In this document: positions 16,425 through 23,418 of the stretch, in pieces
How the letters are laid out: every line of letters starts with the position of its first letter
Numbering within the stretch: the stretch's first letter is position 1
Assembly (NCBI GenBank): GCA_022538095.1
Contig: JAKYXN010000053.1
Location: 1-36,983, forward strand
DNA length: 36,983 nucleotides
Source of the DNA: Puniceicoccaceae bacterium K14
Lineage (GTDB): Bacteria > Verrucomicrobiota > Verrucomicrobiia > Opitutales > Opitutaceae
Direction: 5' to 3'
The notes under the pieces: generated by a model
The model's database searches: none
The model's input: the letters and a program-made list of their open reading frames with translations, nothing else
Told to the model about the DNA's origin: nothing
Position numbers and translations under genes: made by a program

Positions 16425-17603
16425 ATGAAATATTTTTTCCCATTCCTTCTCCTCTTTAGCTCACATCTAAGCGCAGCCCTTCCCTGCTGCACAATCCCAG
16501 AAGACCCGTTTCCCTGGAACGAACAGATCCTAAGCCTCGATGTATACGTTCATCGCCAAACCATTCATATTCTAACATCTAGGTACGACGAAGCGTCCGC
16601 CCAAAATATAATCGAGTATCAGAACTCCAAAGACAGTGGAAAATCGTGGAGCAAATCAACGCGCGTTGACGAAGGGAAGCAAGTCCCCCATGCACGTGGT
16701 CGCGGAACCGACTTTCACCTCGCAGTCACAGATGAAGCAATCACAGCAGTATGGCTCACCAAAGGGACTGGTTTTGGCGAGAGAGGACCATTAGTCGCTG
16801 CACGCTCCACTGACGAAGGCAAAACATGGTCAACAATCCCTACGCCTGCAGATGACAGAACCAACGACGATCACGCCTTCATTGACGTGACAGCAACTCC
16901 CAACGGTGCATTCCACACCGTTTGGCTCGACACACGAAGCGGAGATGGCAAAGGCCTCTACCTCGCCACCTCGAACGACCATGGAGAGACATGGGAATCT
17001 AACGTTTCGATCGATTCCAAAACATGCGAATGCTGCTGGAACACTCTCAAGTCTGATTCCACTGGCGTTCTGTACGCGCTTTATCGCGACACAGAACCCC
17101 GGGACATGGCCCTAGCAAGATCAGTCGACAATGGTAAAACCTGGGACCGCCTTTCCTCGGTAGGTGCCTTTGACTGGCAGTTTATCGGCTGCCCGCATGC
17201 CGGAGGCGGACTCGCAATCGAAGATGCAAGCTCAGAAGCCATACTGCATGCACTTGTATGGACAGGCCAAGATGATCATGCTGGACTCCATTATCTTAAA
17301 GCAAACGCATCTGATCTAGACTGGTCATCCCCACTTCAACTAGGAAGCGATAACGCAAAAGCAGCCGACATAGCTATCAACGACTCTGATCAACTTCTAG
17401 CCACTTGGGTAGAAACAGATGCCAAAGGGTCCACATTAATGTATTCAACATCCAATAACCAAGGTGCTTTCTGGAGTTCTCCGCAAGTCATTGATACGCC
17501 CAACAGTTCACCAAGCCACCCTCGGGTTTTATCAATAGACGATGAGTTTCACCTATTTTGGACGTCTAACTACGGACTTAAACATCTTCAAGTGAGCAAT
17601 TAA
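16425..17603 (+). CDS. Secreted Asp-box (sialidase-like) propeller with CxCC motif
   Basis: A 392-residue secreted protein beginning at the ATG at 16425, which opens a signal peptide (MKYFFPFLLLFSSHLSA-A); a longer frame starting at 16356 overlaps the receptor gene and adds no signal. It has five Asp-box-type loops (SKDSGKSW, STDEGKTW, SNDHGETW, SVDNGKTW, SNNQGAFW), the mark of sialidase/BNR beta propellers. It lacks the Arg triad and Tyr/Glu of true sialidases that I can place. Instead it carries Cys pairs: CC right after the signal (residues 21-22), CECC (201-204), and GCPH (255-258). These suggest soft-metal binding. Together with the upstream receptor and CxxC protein it forms a likely metal-uptake or metal-handling cassette. 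It should be described as sialidase-like, not as a sialidase. Confidence 0.85.
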   Translation: MKYFFPFLLLFSSHLSAALPCCTIPEDPFPWNEQILSLDVYVHRQTIHILTSRYDEASAQNIIEYQNSKDSGKSWSKSTRVDEGKQVPHARGRGTDFHLAVTDEAITAVWLTKGTGFGERGPLVAARSTDEGKTWSTIPTPADDRTNDDHAFIDVTATPNGAFHTVWLDTRSGDGKGLYLATSNDHGETWESNVSIDSKTCECCWNTLKSDSTGVLYALYRDTEPRDMALARSVDNGKTWDRLSSVGAFDWQFIGCPHAGGGLAIEDASSEAILHALVWTGQDDHAGLHYLKANASDLDWSSPLQLGSDNAKAADIAINDSDQLLATWVETDAKGSTLMYSTSNNQGAFWSSPQVIDTPNSSPSHPRVLSIDDEFHLFWTSNYGLKHLQVSN

Positions 17604-17641
17604 CAAGGCTAGTTCAATAGCCTAACCTGACCGCATGGTTG

Positions 17642-17670
17642 CCTGCGAAGCAGGTAGTTTATGCGTAGCA
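17642..17670. repeat. Pair of NNA-loop mini-hairpins
   Basis: CCTGC-GAA-GCAGG (17642-17654) is a 5-bp hairpin around the very stable GCGAAGC core, followed by a weaker TATGC-GTA-GCA. Both have a three-base loop ending in A next to GC, as in the hairpins near 30.1, 31.7 and 35.0 kb. Confidence 0.6.
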
Positions 17671-17806
17671 AAGAACGAAAGACCCGGAATCAACCCTCAA
17701 ATTTCTGCGATATTCTCTAAGCTATTGCTTGGCCGGCAGCATTCCTTTTCTTACTCAGCAAAGGCGCATCTCGCCAGATAAGCGAAATGAGAGGGAAATT
17801 TATTTA

Positions 17807-17826
17807 TTGACTAACTAGTAAGTTAA
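17807..17826. promoter_or_regulatory. TetR operator upstream of its own gene
   Basis: TTGACTAACTAGTAAGTTAA is a 20-bp imperfect palindrome (16 of 20 positions) centred on CTAG, 18 bases before the TetR start. A near-copy, TTTACTAACTAGTCAGTCAA, lies before the OsmC gene. Confidence 0.8.
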
Positions 17827-17844
17827 TTATTTAGCTTATTGAAG

Positions 17845-18429
17845 ATGAGTCCTCGACCGAAATCAGATGCGCGTGATCGTATCATAAATGCAGCCTGCGA
17901 ACTGTTTTACAAACAGGGGTATCATTCGACGTCGGTGGATCAGATCATTGCAGAGTCCAAGGTTTCGAAGCCAACCGTGTACAATTACTTTCCTTGTAAA
18001 GAGGATCTATGCGTCGGGTACTTGGAAGAAAGGACTCGTCGAGAGTTTGAATTAATGGATAAATCGTTCCAAAATTTGAAAACTCCTAGGGAACGCTATT
18101 CAGCAATTATCCGACATGTACGGGATCGCATAAAATCGTGGGAGTATCGAGGGTGCGGATTCATGAACATGCTGGCAGAGATCTCAGATTCGGAGAGTCC
18201 GATTGTCGCCCTTTCCAGGAAATACATCGATGCAAATCGGTCGATGATAGTGTCAGTCGTTCAGGAACTCAAAGACTCGTCGCCGGAATACGCGCACTTG
18301 GACGTCAAGGCTGTGGCAGATGCGTATTATCTGCTTATCTCTGGAGCAATTAGCACCTGCCAAGAATGCCGTCAGGACTGGCCTATCGAACGAGCGATTG
18401 CGGGCATTGAAATATTGCTCAAGCCGTAA
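17845..18429 (+). CDS. TetR-family repressor controlling OsmC-like gene
   Basis: A 194-residue TetR regulator starting at the ATG at 17845; a TTG two codons earlier is less likely. The helix-turn-helix is at residues about 8-54: RDRIINAACELFYKQGYHSTSVDQIIAESKVSKPTVYNYFPCKEDL. The C-terminal effector domain contains several Cys (two in CQEC near the end), which could sense oxidants or electrophiles. A 20-bp palindrome lies 18 bases before the gene, and a second copy lies 23 bases before the OsmC-like gene that follows. So it most likely represses itself and that gene together. The downstream target supports a peroxide or electrophile inducer, by inference. Confidence 0.93.
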   Translation: MSPRPKSDARDRIINAACELFYKQGYHSTSVDQIIAESKVSKPTVYNYFPCKEDLCVGYLEERTRREFELMDKSFQNLKTPRERYSAIIRHVRDRIKSWEYRGCGFMNMLAEISDSESPIVALSRKYIDANRSMIVSVVQELKDSSPEYAHLDVKAVADAYYLLISGAISTCQECRQDWPIERAIAGIEILLKP

Positions 18430-18450
18430 CCTCTTTTTTTGGCTAGTTAT

Positions 18451-18470
18451 TTTACTAACTAGTCAGTCAA
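18451..18470. promoter_or_regulatory. TetR operator upstream of OsmC-like gene
   Basis: TTTACTAACTAGTCAGTCAA matches the reverse complement of the palindrome before the TetR gene, with ACTAG at the core and TCAA at the end. It lies 23 bases before the OsmC start and would block its promoter. Confidence 0.8.
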
Positions 18471-18493
18471 CAAACAAACCATAACACAATAAG

Positions 18494-19063
18494 ATGAACG
18501 TAGAGACAAAAGAACCAAAACCATCCACTTGCAACGGAGTGGATGCAGACGCTTTAAGAGAAACAATTGCATACCTGGGAGAAAATCCAGATTTAGCAAA
18601 CTTCGCTTTTAGAGCTCGTAACGAATGGATTGATGGAAGCCGTAACGAAGCTTCAATAAATACCTTTCACGCACTAGGCGAGGAACATGAGCGACGCCAA
18701 ACTCATTTGATGAAGGCAGACCAACCGGCTTTGATTTTAGGCCAGGATACGGCGCCAAATCCTGTGGAGAACCTTTTAGCCGCACTGAGTAGTTGTATCG
18801 CTACGACAGCCGTCTACCACGCAGCTGCAAGCGGTGAGAAAATAGAAGAGCTAACATCGGAACTGGAAGGGGCAATCGACGTGAAAGGATTTATGGGAAT
18901 TGATCCCGACGTACGCGAAGGCTTCAATCGAATCTCAGTTAAAGTTAAGGCAAAGACATCGGCAGATGAAAAGCGTTTGATGGACTTAATTTCGAAGTCG
19001 CCGGTTCTTGATGTCCTACGAAACGGAACGCAGGTGGATATAGATATCGAAACGAAAGCGTAG
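18494..19063 (+). CDS. OsmC-family peroxiredoxin-like protein
   Basis: A 189-residue OsmC/Ohr-fold protein. The helix motif PNPVENLLAALSSCIATTAVYHAAASG carries the peroxidatic Cys 101. The second, resolving Cys of OsmC and Ohr normally lies in a CPV motif; here it is SPVLDVLRNGT (Ser 169), so the second Cys is absent. The protein probably uses an external thiol for recycling or belongs to the one-Cys subgroup. Its N-terminal part (NFAFRARNEWIDGSRNEASI) is typical of the longer OsmC form. It follows a TetR gene and shares its operator. Its role is the reduction of organic hydroperoxides or handling of electrophiles. A hairpin 22 bases after the stop probably ends the transcript. Confidence 0.9.
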   Translation: MNVETKEPKPSTCNGVDADALRETIAYLGENPDLANFAFRARNEWIDGSRNEASINTFHALGEEHERRQTHLMKADQPALILGQDTAPNPVENLLAALSSCIATTAVYHAAASGEKIEELTSELEGAIDVKGFMGIDPDVREGFNRISVKVKAKTSADEKRLMDLISKSPVLDVLRNGTQVDIDIETKA

Positions 19064-19085
19064 TGGTCATCCGTTTAGCGTTATA

Positions 19086-19115
19086 AAGGAGCAGATGTGA
19101 TAGCATTTGCTCCTT
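19086..19115 (+). terminator. Hairpin after OsmC gene
   Basis: AAGGAGCAGATG, six bases, CATTTGCTCCTT: a 12-bp stem with one G-T pair. It follows the OsmC stop by 22 bases. The T-tract is poor, so it could also work as an mRNA-stabilising end. Confidence 0.6.
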
Positions 19116-19393
19116 CATTATTAGGATTCCTTTTTTCGCGATACACAGGCGCTTCACTCTCAGCCATTATTGTTTAATCACTAGTAAACGATTCCTCTTT
19201 TTCCAGTGCTCACTTCTAGAGGAAGGTCCAATTCGGCAAGTTCGAACGCGATCTATAAACAAGGAAAATTCAGGCCGCATTTAACGAGGAACTAAAAAGA
19301 GGACAAATACCCGCAAGGCAGTGGCTCATTTGTAAAAACTTGGTCAAATCCAAATCTTGACGTCCTGAGGTTCACACCCTAAACCTTTGAGTT
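19116..19393. other. Intergenic stretch before Pmp3-like gene
   Basis: About 280 bases without a gene, repeat or regulatory motif I can recognise. It must hold the promoter of the Pmp3-like gene. Confidence 0.5.
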
Positions 19394-19555
19394 ATGAGCA
19401 TCCTTGAAATCATTCTCGCCATATTCATCCCACCTGTTGCTGTTTTTCTCAGAAAAGGAGCAGGTAAGGATTTGATCATCAATCTAATCCTCTGGATCCT
19501 CCTCCTAGGCATCGGAGGCATCATCCACGCATTTATCGTTCTCTCGAAGAAATAA
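19394..19555 (+). CDS. Pmp3/YqaE-family small membrane proteolipid
   Basis: A 53-residue gene. The translation MSILEIILAIFIPPVAVFLR, a short basic hinge (KGAGKDLIIN), and a second helix LILWILLLGIGGIIHAFIVL match the Pmp3 (UPF0057/YqaE) family: two membrane helices, the FIPPVAVFL signature and the GIIHAF end. These proteolipids sit in the inner membrane and are linked to salt, cold and membrane-potential stress. The length is exact for the family. It is followed 21 bases later by a strong terminator, so it is a one-gene transcription unit. An open minus-strand frame over it is a shadow. Confidence 0.93.
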   Translation: MSILEIILAIFIPPVAVFLRKGAGKDLIINLILWILLLGIGGIIHAFIVLSKK

Positions 19556-19576
19556 GGGGACAAAACGATTTTTTAG

Positions 19577-19606
19577 AACGCGCAGCTTAACACTGCGCGT
19601 TTTTTT
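19577..19606 (+). terminator. Rho-independent terminator of Pmp3-like gene
   Basis: AACGCGCAG, seven-base loop, CTGCGCGTT followed by TTTTT: a GC-rich 9-bp stem with a T-tract directly downstream of the Pmp3-like gene. Confidence 0.9.
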
Positions 19607-19694
19607 ATGCTCCTTGGAAGCGGATTCTACTCGTAAATCGATTCAATCGGCCACTTCCCACACGTTAAAAATTTTCTCGCTCTTGAAGCTTGGA

Positions 19695-20870
19695 CTAAAA
19701 CTCGAGCTCACCTTGTATTGATAAGGACGCATTCACTTTTTTATCCTTAGCAACAGGAGATCTAGCATCATCGCCAAGGTCCTTCCCTTCCCTGCGTTTT
19801 CTATGTTTCTCAGCTGCTCGCTTCCAAGAAGCAATTCGGCTCTTCAAAAAGCTGATTTCAGATTTAACCGATTCCTTTCGGAAGGCCAACTCTTCGGAAA
19901 TCTCATATTCAAGTACGACCTTCACGTCAGGCTTTTTAGAAAACATCCACGCAGGATGCTTGCGTGCTTGGCGAATCTTCCTCTGCACCTCGCGAAGCTT
20001 TAGCCGATGGCGCTCTGCAGCTTGATTTATTCTGTCGATATCCGTCGACGTATCCAAACCATTGATCTCAATATCAATGATCGCCTCGATACGCTGCAGT
20101 TCTTCTACATCGCCAATAGAATAGGCCTCCTGAGTTTCGTGCCACAACTGGTCGAGGCTTTCCTCATCAAACGCAGCGATCTCCTTTCGCTGATCGGGGT
20201 GAAGTTTTCGCACCAAAGATCTATAGACTTTTTTCAGGCCAGGCTTATCCGTATCCGGCTTGGGAGAACTTGCCTGCTCAACGCCCGAACCAATTCCAAA
20301 CCCCTGCTTAAACTTCTCGAATTCCGCCTCGAAGACGGGGTCATCCGCGTCCACTTCATACCCAAACATTTCAGAGAATGCCTGACGGATCCCCTCTTTC
20401 ATGGCATCCATTTCCGAATGGGCCCCATCAGGATCACTCCCAACATTTCCTTCGGAAAATTCCTCCTCAGCAAAGTTATCATCCTCGGCATTCCCGCGCT
20501 CTTCCAGATCTTCCAAATCGAGCATTACCTCTTCATAGCACTCTCGATAACTCAAATCTGAAACGTAATACATCGACTCAACTTCATCAACAAATGTCGC
20601 CTTCTCGTACAATTCACCTTCTAACTCATGAAGGGCGTCAAGGTCCTTTCCAAACCGTTCCCTTTGCCACTGTTCAAACTCCAGTAAATCATTTTTCTCG
20701 AAACGATCCAAGCTACGCTCCGCGGTTCCTAGTTCCTTGAGATACTTGCGGAGCTTCTTTTCCGCCAGCTCTCCCGCACTCTTCCCGTTGCTCAATTCAA
20801 TAGCTTGAGAACGAGCTTCATTCGCAGTCTTTTTCTGTTTTGCCGATCTTTTAGCAGTACGCTTGCTCAC
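19695..20870 (-). CDS. J-domain-like protein with coiled coils
   Basis: A 391-residue, highly charged cytoplasmic protein. Residues about 210-260 resemble a J domain: KKVYRSLVRKLHPDQRKE with the HPD tripeptide at 224-226, then LDQLWHETQEAYSIGDVEELQRI, the usual helix III. It probably stimulates an Hsp70. The flanks are charged helices that may form coiled coils: residues 1-125 (basic, then ELAEKKLRKYLKELGTAERSLDRFEK) and 285-365 (AERHRLKLREVQRKIRQARK). An acidic stretch at about 120-160 separates them. There is no zinc finger or Gly/Phe region, so it is a class C (type III) J protein. It has no operon partner; the client is unknown. It ends with the stop at 19695, close to the Pmp3 terminator region. 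Confidence 0.75.
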   Translation of the reverse strand: MSKRTAKRSAKQKKTANEARSQAIELSNGKSAGELAEKKLRKYLKELGTAERSLDRFEKNDLLEFEQWQRERFGKDLDALHELEGELYEKATFVDEVESMYYVSDLSYRECYEEVMLDLEDLEERGNAEDDNFAEEEFSEGNVGSDPDGAHSEMDAMKEGIRQAFSEMFGYEVDADDPVFEAEFEKFKQGFGIGSGVEQASSPKPDTDKPGLKKVYRSLVRKLHPDQRKEIAAFDEESLDQLWHETQEAYSIGDVEELQRIEAIIDIEINGLDTSTDIDRINQAAERHRLKLREVQRKIRQARKHPAWMFSKKPDVKVVLEYEISEELAFRKESVKSEISFLKSRIASWKRAAEKHRKRREGKDLGDDARSPVAKDKKVNASLSIQGELEF

Positions 20871-21017
20871 GGATAAAAAGCTCTATCAAGCCACCTTCAC
20901 ACTGCAAGGTCTCTAAATGAAATTTTTTTCACACCAACCCTTACTGACTGCGACGACCCCAGAGAAAAATGAATAGCTTTAGATTATAAATTGCGAGTTT
21001 CAGTTTAATCTCAAAAC

Positions 21018-21044
21018 GCACGGCAAACCCCCGTGCATTTTTTT
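21018..21044 (+). terminator. Orphan plus-strand terminator
   Basis: GCACGG, seven bases, CCGTGC then ATTTTTTT. The hairpin faces right but no plus-strand gene precedes it: the nearest gene to its left (J-domain) runs the other way. It may end a small RNA transcribed from about 20.9 kb or insulate the AhpD-like promoter. Confidence 0.65.
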
Positions 21045-21064
21045 GTGAAAAAAAGCCACCATAC

Positions 21065-21091
21065 AGTCACAACTGAGACAGTGATATCGTC
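21065..21091 (+). promoter_or_regulatory. ECF41-type promoter of AhpD-like gene
   Basis: AGTCACA (21065-21071), a 16-base spacer, and CGTC (21088-21091) match the ECF41 promoter TGTCACA-n16-CGTC at 10 of 11 positions with exact spacing. Transcription would start near 21098, giving a 5' UTR of roughly 40 bases before the AhpD-like gene at 21137. ECF41 sigma factors are known to drive carboxymuconolactone-decarboxylase-type genes. Confidence 0.75.
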
Positions 21092-21136
21092 ATACCGATT
21101 GAATTCACATTCACACATTCAACGAAAATATTCTAA

Positions 21137-21649
21137 ATGACATATTCACAAGAATCAGCTGTACAGCAACTTAAGCAATTTGAATCACACTACAACTACG
21201 ACGCGTCTTACCTATTTGACCTATTGAAAGCCAGTCCCAGTGGATTTGAGAAATTTGTGGGCTTTATGCCGCTTTCTCAACACAGAGAGGCAGCCTCTGC
21301 GGAGGCAATATCCATAGCCCACCTCATCGCTACCCAGTCGGCCGACTGTGGCCCTTGCCTAGAGTTAGTCAAAAAAATGGCAATCGAATCGGGCTTATCT
21401 GATGAAATAATTCAGTCGACATTATCCAATGGAGACGTGCTCCCAGATGAGCTCAAACTTGTTCGAAGCTTCGCTATTGCTGTTCTAAAGGATCAAGCTC
21501 TCGATCCAGATTTGCACACAGCGATGATCGAACAATTCGGAGAATCGGCAGTCGCCGAACTCGCGATCACTCTCGCAACCGCCACAGTCTACCCAGTCCT
21601 TAAACGAGGCCTCGGCAAAGCCGTCGGCTGCAACCTCGAGCTGGCATAA
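21137..21649 (+). CDS. AhpD-like / carboxymuconolactone-decarboxylase-family protein
   Basis: A 170-residue all-helical protein of the AhpD/CMD superfamily. The redox motif CGPC is at 71-74 (SADCGPCLELVKKMAIESGLSDEII), the pattern of AhpD-like proteins, in which the CxxC pair is part of a thiol relay for peroxide reduction. The usual His downstream of the second Cys is not obvious here. The ATG at 21137 is the first good start. A match to the ECF41 promoter (AGTCACA-16-CGTC) lies 46 bases ahead, which suggests control by the ECF41 sigma gene 4.4 kb downstream. The next gene, a TetR, starts about 100 bases later on the same strand but has its own operator. Confidence 0.85.
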   Translation: MTYSQESAVQQLKQFESHYNYDASYLFDLLKASPSGFEKFVGFMPLSQHREAASAEAISIAHLIATQSADCGPCLELVKKMAIESGLSDEIIQSTLSNGDVLPDELKLVRSFAIAVLKDQALDPDLHTAMIEQFGESAVAELAITLATATVYPVLKRGLGKAVGCNLELA

Positions 21650-21728
21650 GCCTGCTAAGCTGCCGTGGATCCCTCTCCCGATCCGCGGTATTCTATTTGT
21701 CATAATTGGAATGCATGCTTGACGTTTT

Positions 21729-21742
21729 AAAACGATCGTTTT
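21729..21742. promoter_or_regulatory. TetR operator before second TetR gene
   Basis: AAAACGATCGTTTT is a perfect 14-bp palindrome 11 bases before the TetR ATG at 21754, flanked by TTTT on the left. AAAATGATCATTTT, differing by one symmetric base pair, occurs before the gene at 22373. The site would lie inside the coding region of a longer start at 21706, which argues for the 21754 start. Confidence 0.8.
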
Positions 21743-21753
21743 CTAACCAATGC

Positions 21754-22332
21754 ATGCCACGACCCAGAGAATACGACAGACAAGTTGTACTAGACCGAGC
21801 CTCCGACGTTTTTAGTCGAAAAGGTTTCGAGTGCACGTCCATGTCGGACCTCGTTGAGGCAACTGGCCTGAACACCGCCAGCATGTATAAAGAGTTCGGG
21901 AGCAAGGATGGCCTTTTCGAGGAAGTCCTCGGCAAATACCGGATGAGCCATATTAAAGAGCTTATCAAGCAAATGGAAGCCAAGCCATGCATGGCTTCAC
22001 TCACGTCTTACCTTGAGAATCTTCGAGAATACGCCCGTTCGTCAGAGTTCCAAGGATGCTTGATCATGAACAACCTTGCCGAACGAAACACTGCCAGTGA
22101 CCGCACTATGAGTTGCGTCAGTGAACTCTGTTCTCGACTGGAAGAACTCATAGAAGGCTGCCTCATTCAAGGTCAACATGACGGAGAATTTTCCAAAGAA
22201 AAGGACGCCAAACATACCGCCAACTTCATTCTATGCTTCGTCCACGGACTCGTTCTCTACGCTCGCATGGAAGAACGCCAACGCAACATGCCAGGAATCT
22301 TCGATCAAATTTTCGCAACCTTGAAAAATTAA
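21754..22332 (+). CDS. TetR-family repressor (second)
   Basis: A 192-residue TetR regulator starting MPRPREYDR at 21754. The HTH spans about residues 9-55 (RQVVLDRASDVFSRKGFECTSMSDLVEATGLNTASMYKEFGSKDGLF). The effector domain contains several Cys (CLIMNNLAERN, CVSELCSRL), which may respond to oxidants or electrophiles. A perfect palindrome precedes the gene and a twin precedes the downstream pair (DUF1330-like and AhpD-like genes), so it very probably represses both. The effector is unknown. An upstream ATG at 21706 would place the palindrome inside the gene and is rejected. Confidence 0.93.
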   Translation: MPRPREYDRQVVLDRASDVFSRKGFECTSMSDLVEATGLNTASMYKEFGSKDGLFEEVLGKYRMSHIKELIKQMEAKPCMASLTSYLENLREYARSSEFQGCLIMNNLAERNTASDRTMSCVSELCSRLEELIEGCLIQGQHDGEFSKEKDAKHTANFILCFVHGLVLYARMEERQRNMPGIFDQIFATLKN

Positions 22333-22352
22333 AAAAAAATTTGCCTCGTTTT

Positions 22353-22366
22353 AAAATGATCATTTT
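22353..22366. promoter_or_regulatory. TetR operator before exported small protein / AhpD-like operon
   Basis: AAAATGATCATTTT is a perfect 14-bp palindrome six bases before the ATG at 22373 and differs from the palindrome at the TetR gene by one symmetric base pair. Binding here would directly block transcription or the start of translation. Confidence 0.8.
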
Positions 22367-22372
22367 ATTACA

Positions 22373-22780
22373 ATGAAAAAAACATACAACCTAAAACCAC
22401 ATGCTCGAATTCTATTCGCCGCATTCACTCTGATCCTATTCGGATCCACAAGCAGGGCACTCGCCGAAAACGAGACCCTTTTCATGATCGAGGTACTCGA
22501 TCTTAAAGAAGATGCATCGATCGAAAAGGCCTGGAACTACTTCGACACCATCCAAGCGATAACTGCCAGTCACGGTTTCTTCCCAATCGACTCCTACCGA
22601 GTCAAAAGTAGTAAGCCTGAGAGTGATACAAAACGAATGATCGCTGTCTGGAAAATCGAAGACAAATCAAAGTTCTCCGACCTTATGAACGACCCTCTTT
22701 ACAAGGTAAACATTCCGACACGCGATTCCATTTTCAATCTTGAGACCCGCCAAATGTGGTTCTCAACCCGCCGTCCATAA
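22373..22780 (+). CDS. Exported dimeric alpha-beta barrel (DUF1330-like) protein
   Basis: A 135-residue protein with a signal peptide (ILFAAFTLILFGSTSRALA-E). The mature part ETLFMIEVLDLKEDASIEKAWNYFDTIQAITASHGFFPIDSYRVKS, then MIAVWKIEDKSKFSDLMNDPLYKVN, has the strand-helix-strand-strand-helix order of small ferredoxin-like (dimeric alpha-beta barrel) proteins such as DUF1330 and monooxygenase-like ABM proteins. The mature size is normal for one such domain. It sits in a two-gene unit with an AhpD-like protein 25 bases downstream, controlled by a TetR palindrome. The role is unknown; export and neighbour suggest a redox or small-molecule function. Confidence 0.7.
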   Translation: MKKTYNLKPHARILFAAFTLILFGSTSRALAENETLFMIEVLDLKEDASIEKAWNYFDTIQAITASHGFFPIDSYRVKSSKPESDTKRMIAVWKIEDKSKFSDLMNDPLYKVNIPTRDSIFNLETRQMWFSTRRP

Positions 22781-22805
22781 GAAATTTAATAAACCAATAC
22801 AAAAA

Positions 22806-23360
22806 ATGACAACATTCACAAAACACACCACATCAACTGCTCCTAAAGGATCATCTGAAATACTCGAAAAAGTAGAAGAACGCTACGGTTTCATACCAAA
22901 CCTAGCGGCCTATCTTGCAGAGTCGCCTGCAGCTCTCGGTTCATTAATGAGCCTCGCTCAAGCGTTTGATGCGTCATCCTTCACGGAGCACGAACAACAA
23001 ATCATTCAACTCACCGTTAGCTTGATGAACGGCTGTACTTATTGCAAAACAGCGCACACAGCTCTTAGCCGCAAAGCAGATCTAGACGATGAAACCTTGC
23101 AAGCAACTATAGCCTTTGCCCCACTTCCGGATGCAAAGCAAACTACGCTTCGCGATTTCACCCGAGTCGTTGTTGAAAACAAAGGGCATGTATCCGAAGA
23201 AGAACTTCTCAAGTTTTTAGAAGCTGGATACACCCAAGCTCAAGTCTTCGAGGTTATTCTCGGAATCTCCATGAAGACCTTGACTAACTACTCCAACCAC
23301 TTCACAGGAGCCAAGCCCAACCCAGAATTCATCGCCATGGCAGAACCTGCTACCGCATAA
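22806..23360 (+). CDS. AhpD-like / carboxymuconolactone-decarboxylase-family protein (second)
   Basis: A 184-residue AhpD/CMD protein beginning at MTTFTKHT (22806); an earlier frame start at 22740 overlaps the previous gene and is rejected. It contains the AhpD redox motif CTYC (77-80) followed by His 84 in CTYCKTAHTALSR, the typical peroxidase/proton-relay arrangement, and a C-terminal helix LGISMKTLTNYSNHFTG as in CMD proteins. It reduces peroxides or a related electrophile through a CxxC relay. It is the second gene of a TetR-controlled pair and ends just before a strong bidirectional terminator. Confidence 0.9.
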   Translation: MTTFTKHTTSTAPKGSSEILEKVEERYGFIPNLAAYLAESPAALGSLMSLAQAFDASSFTEHEQQIIQLTVSLMNGCTYCKTAHTALSRKADLDDETLQATIAFAPLPDAKQTTLRDFTRVVVENKGHVSEEELLKFLEAGYTQAQVFEVILGISMKTLTNYSNHFTGAKPNPEFIAMAEPATA

Positions 23361-23380
23361 ATCAAAATTCAAACGTCCAC

Positions 23381-23413
23381 AAAAAGGCAGCCAATTAAAC
23401 TTGGCTGCCTTTT
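23381..23413. terminator. Bidirectional terminator between convergent genes
   Basis: AAAAGGCAGCCAA, TTAAAC, TTGGCTGCCTTTT: a 13-bp perfect stem with A and T ends, so it works in both directions. It separates the AhpD-like gene from the nitronate monooxygenase gene. Confidence 0.9.
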
Positions 23414-23418
23414 CCGTA

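Noticed and set aside
21706-21753. Earlier start of the second TetR gene
   Set aside because: It would place the perfect palindromic operator inside the coding region; the start at 21754 fits the family N-terminus.
22740-22805. Earlier start of the second AhpD-like gene
   Set aside because: It overlaps the previous gene and adds a peptide unlike the family; the ATG at 22806 is better.
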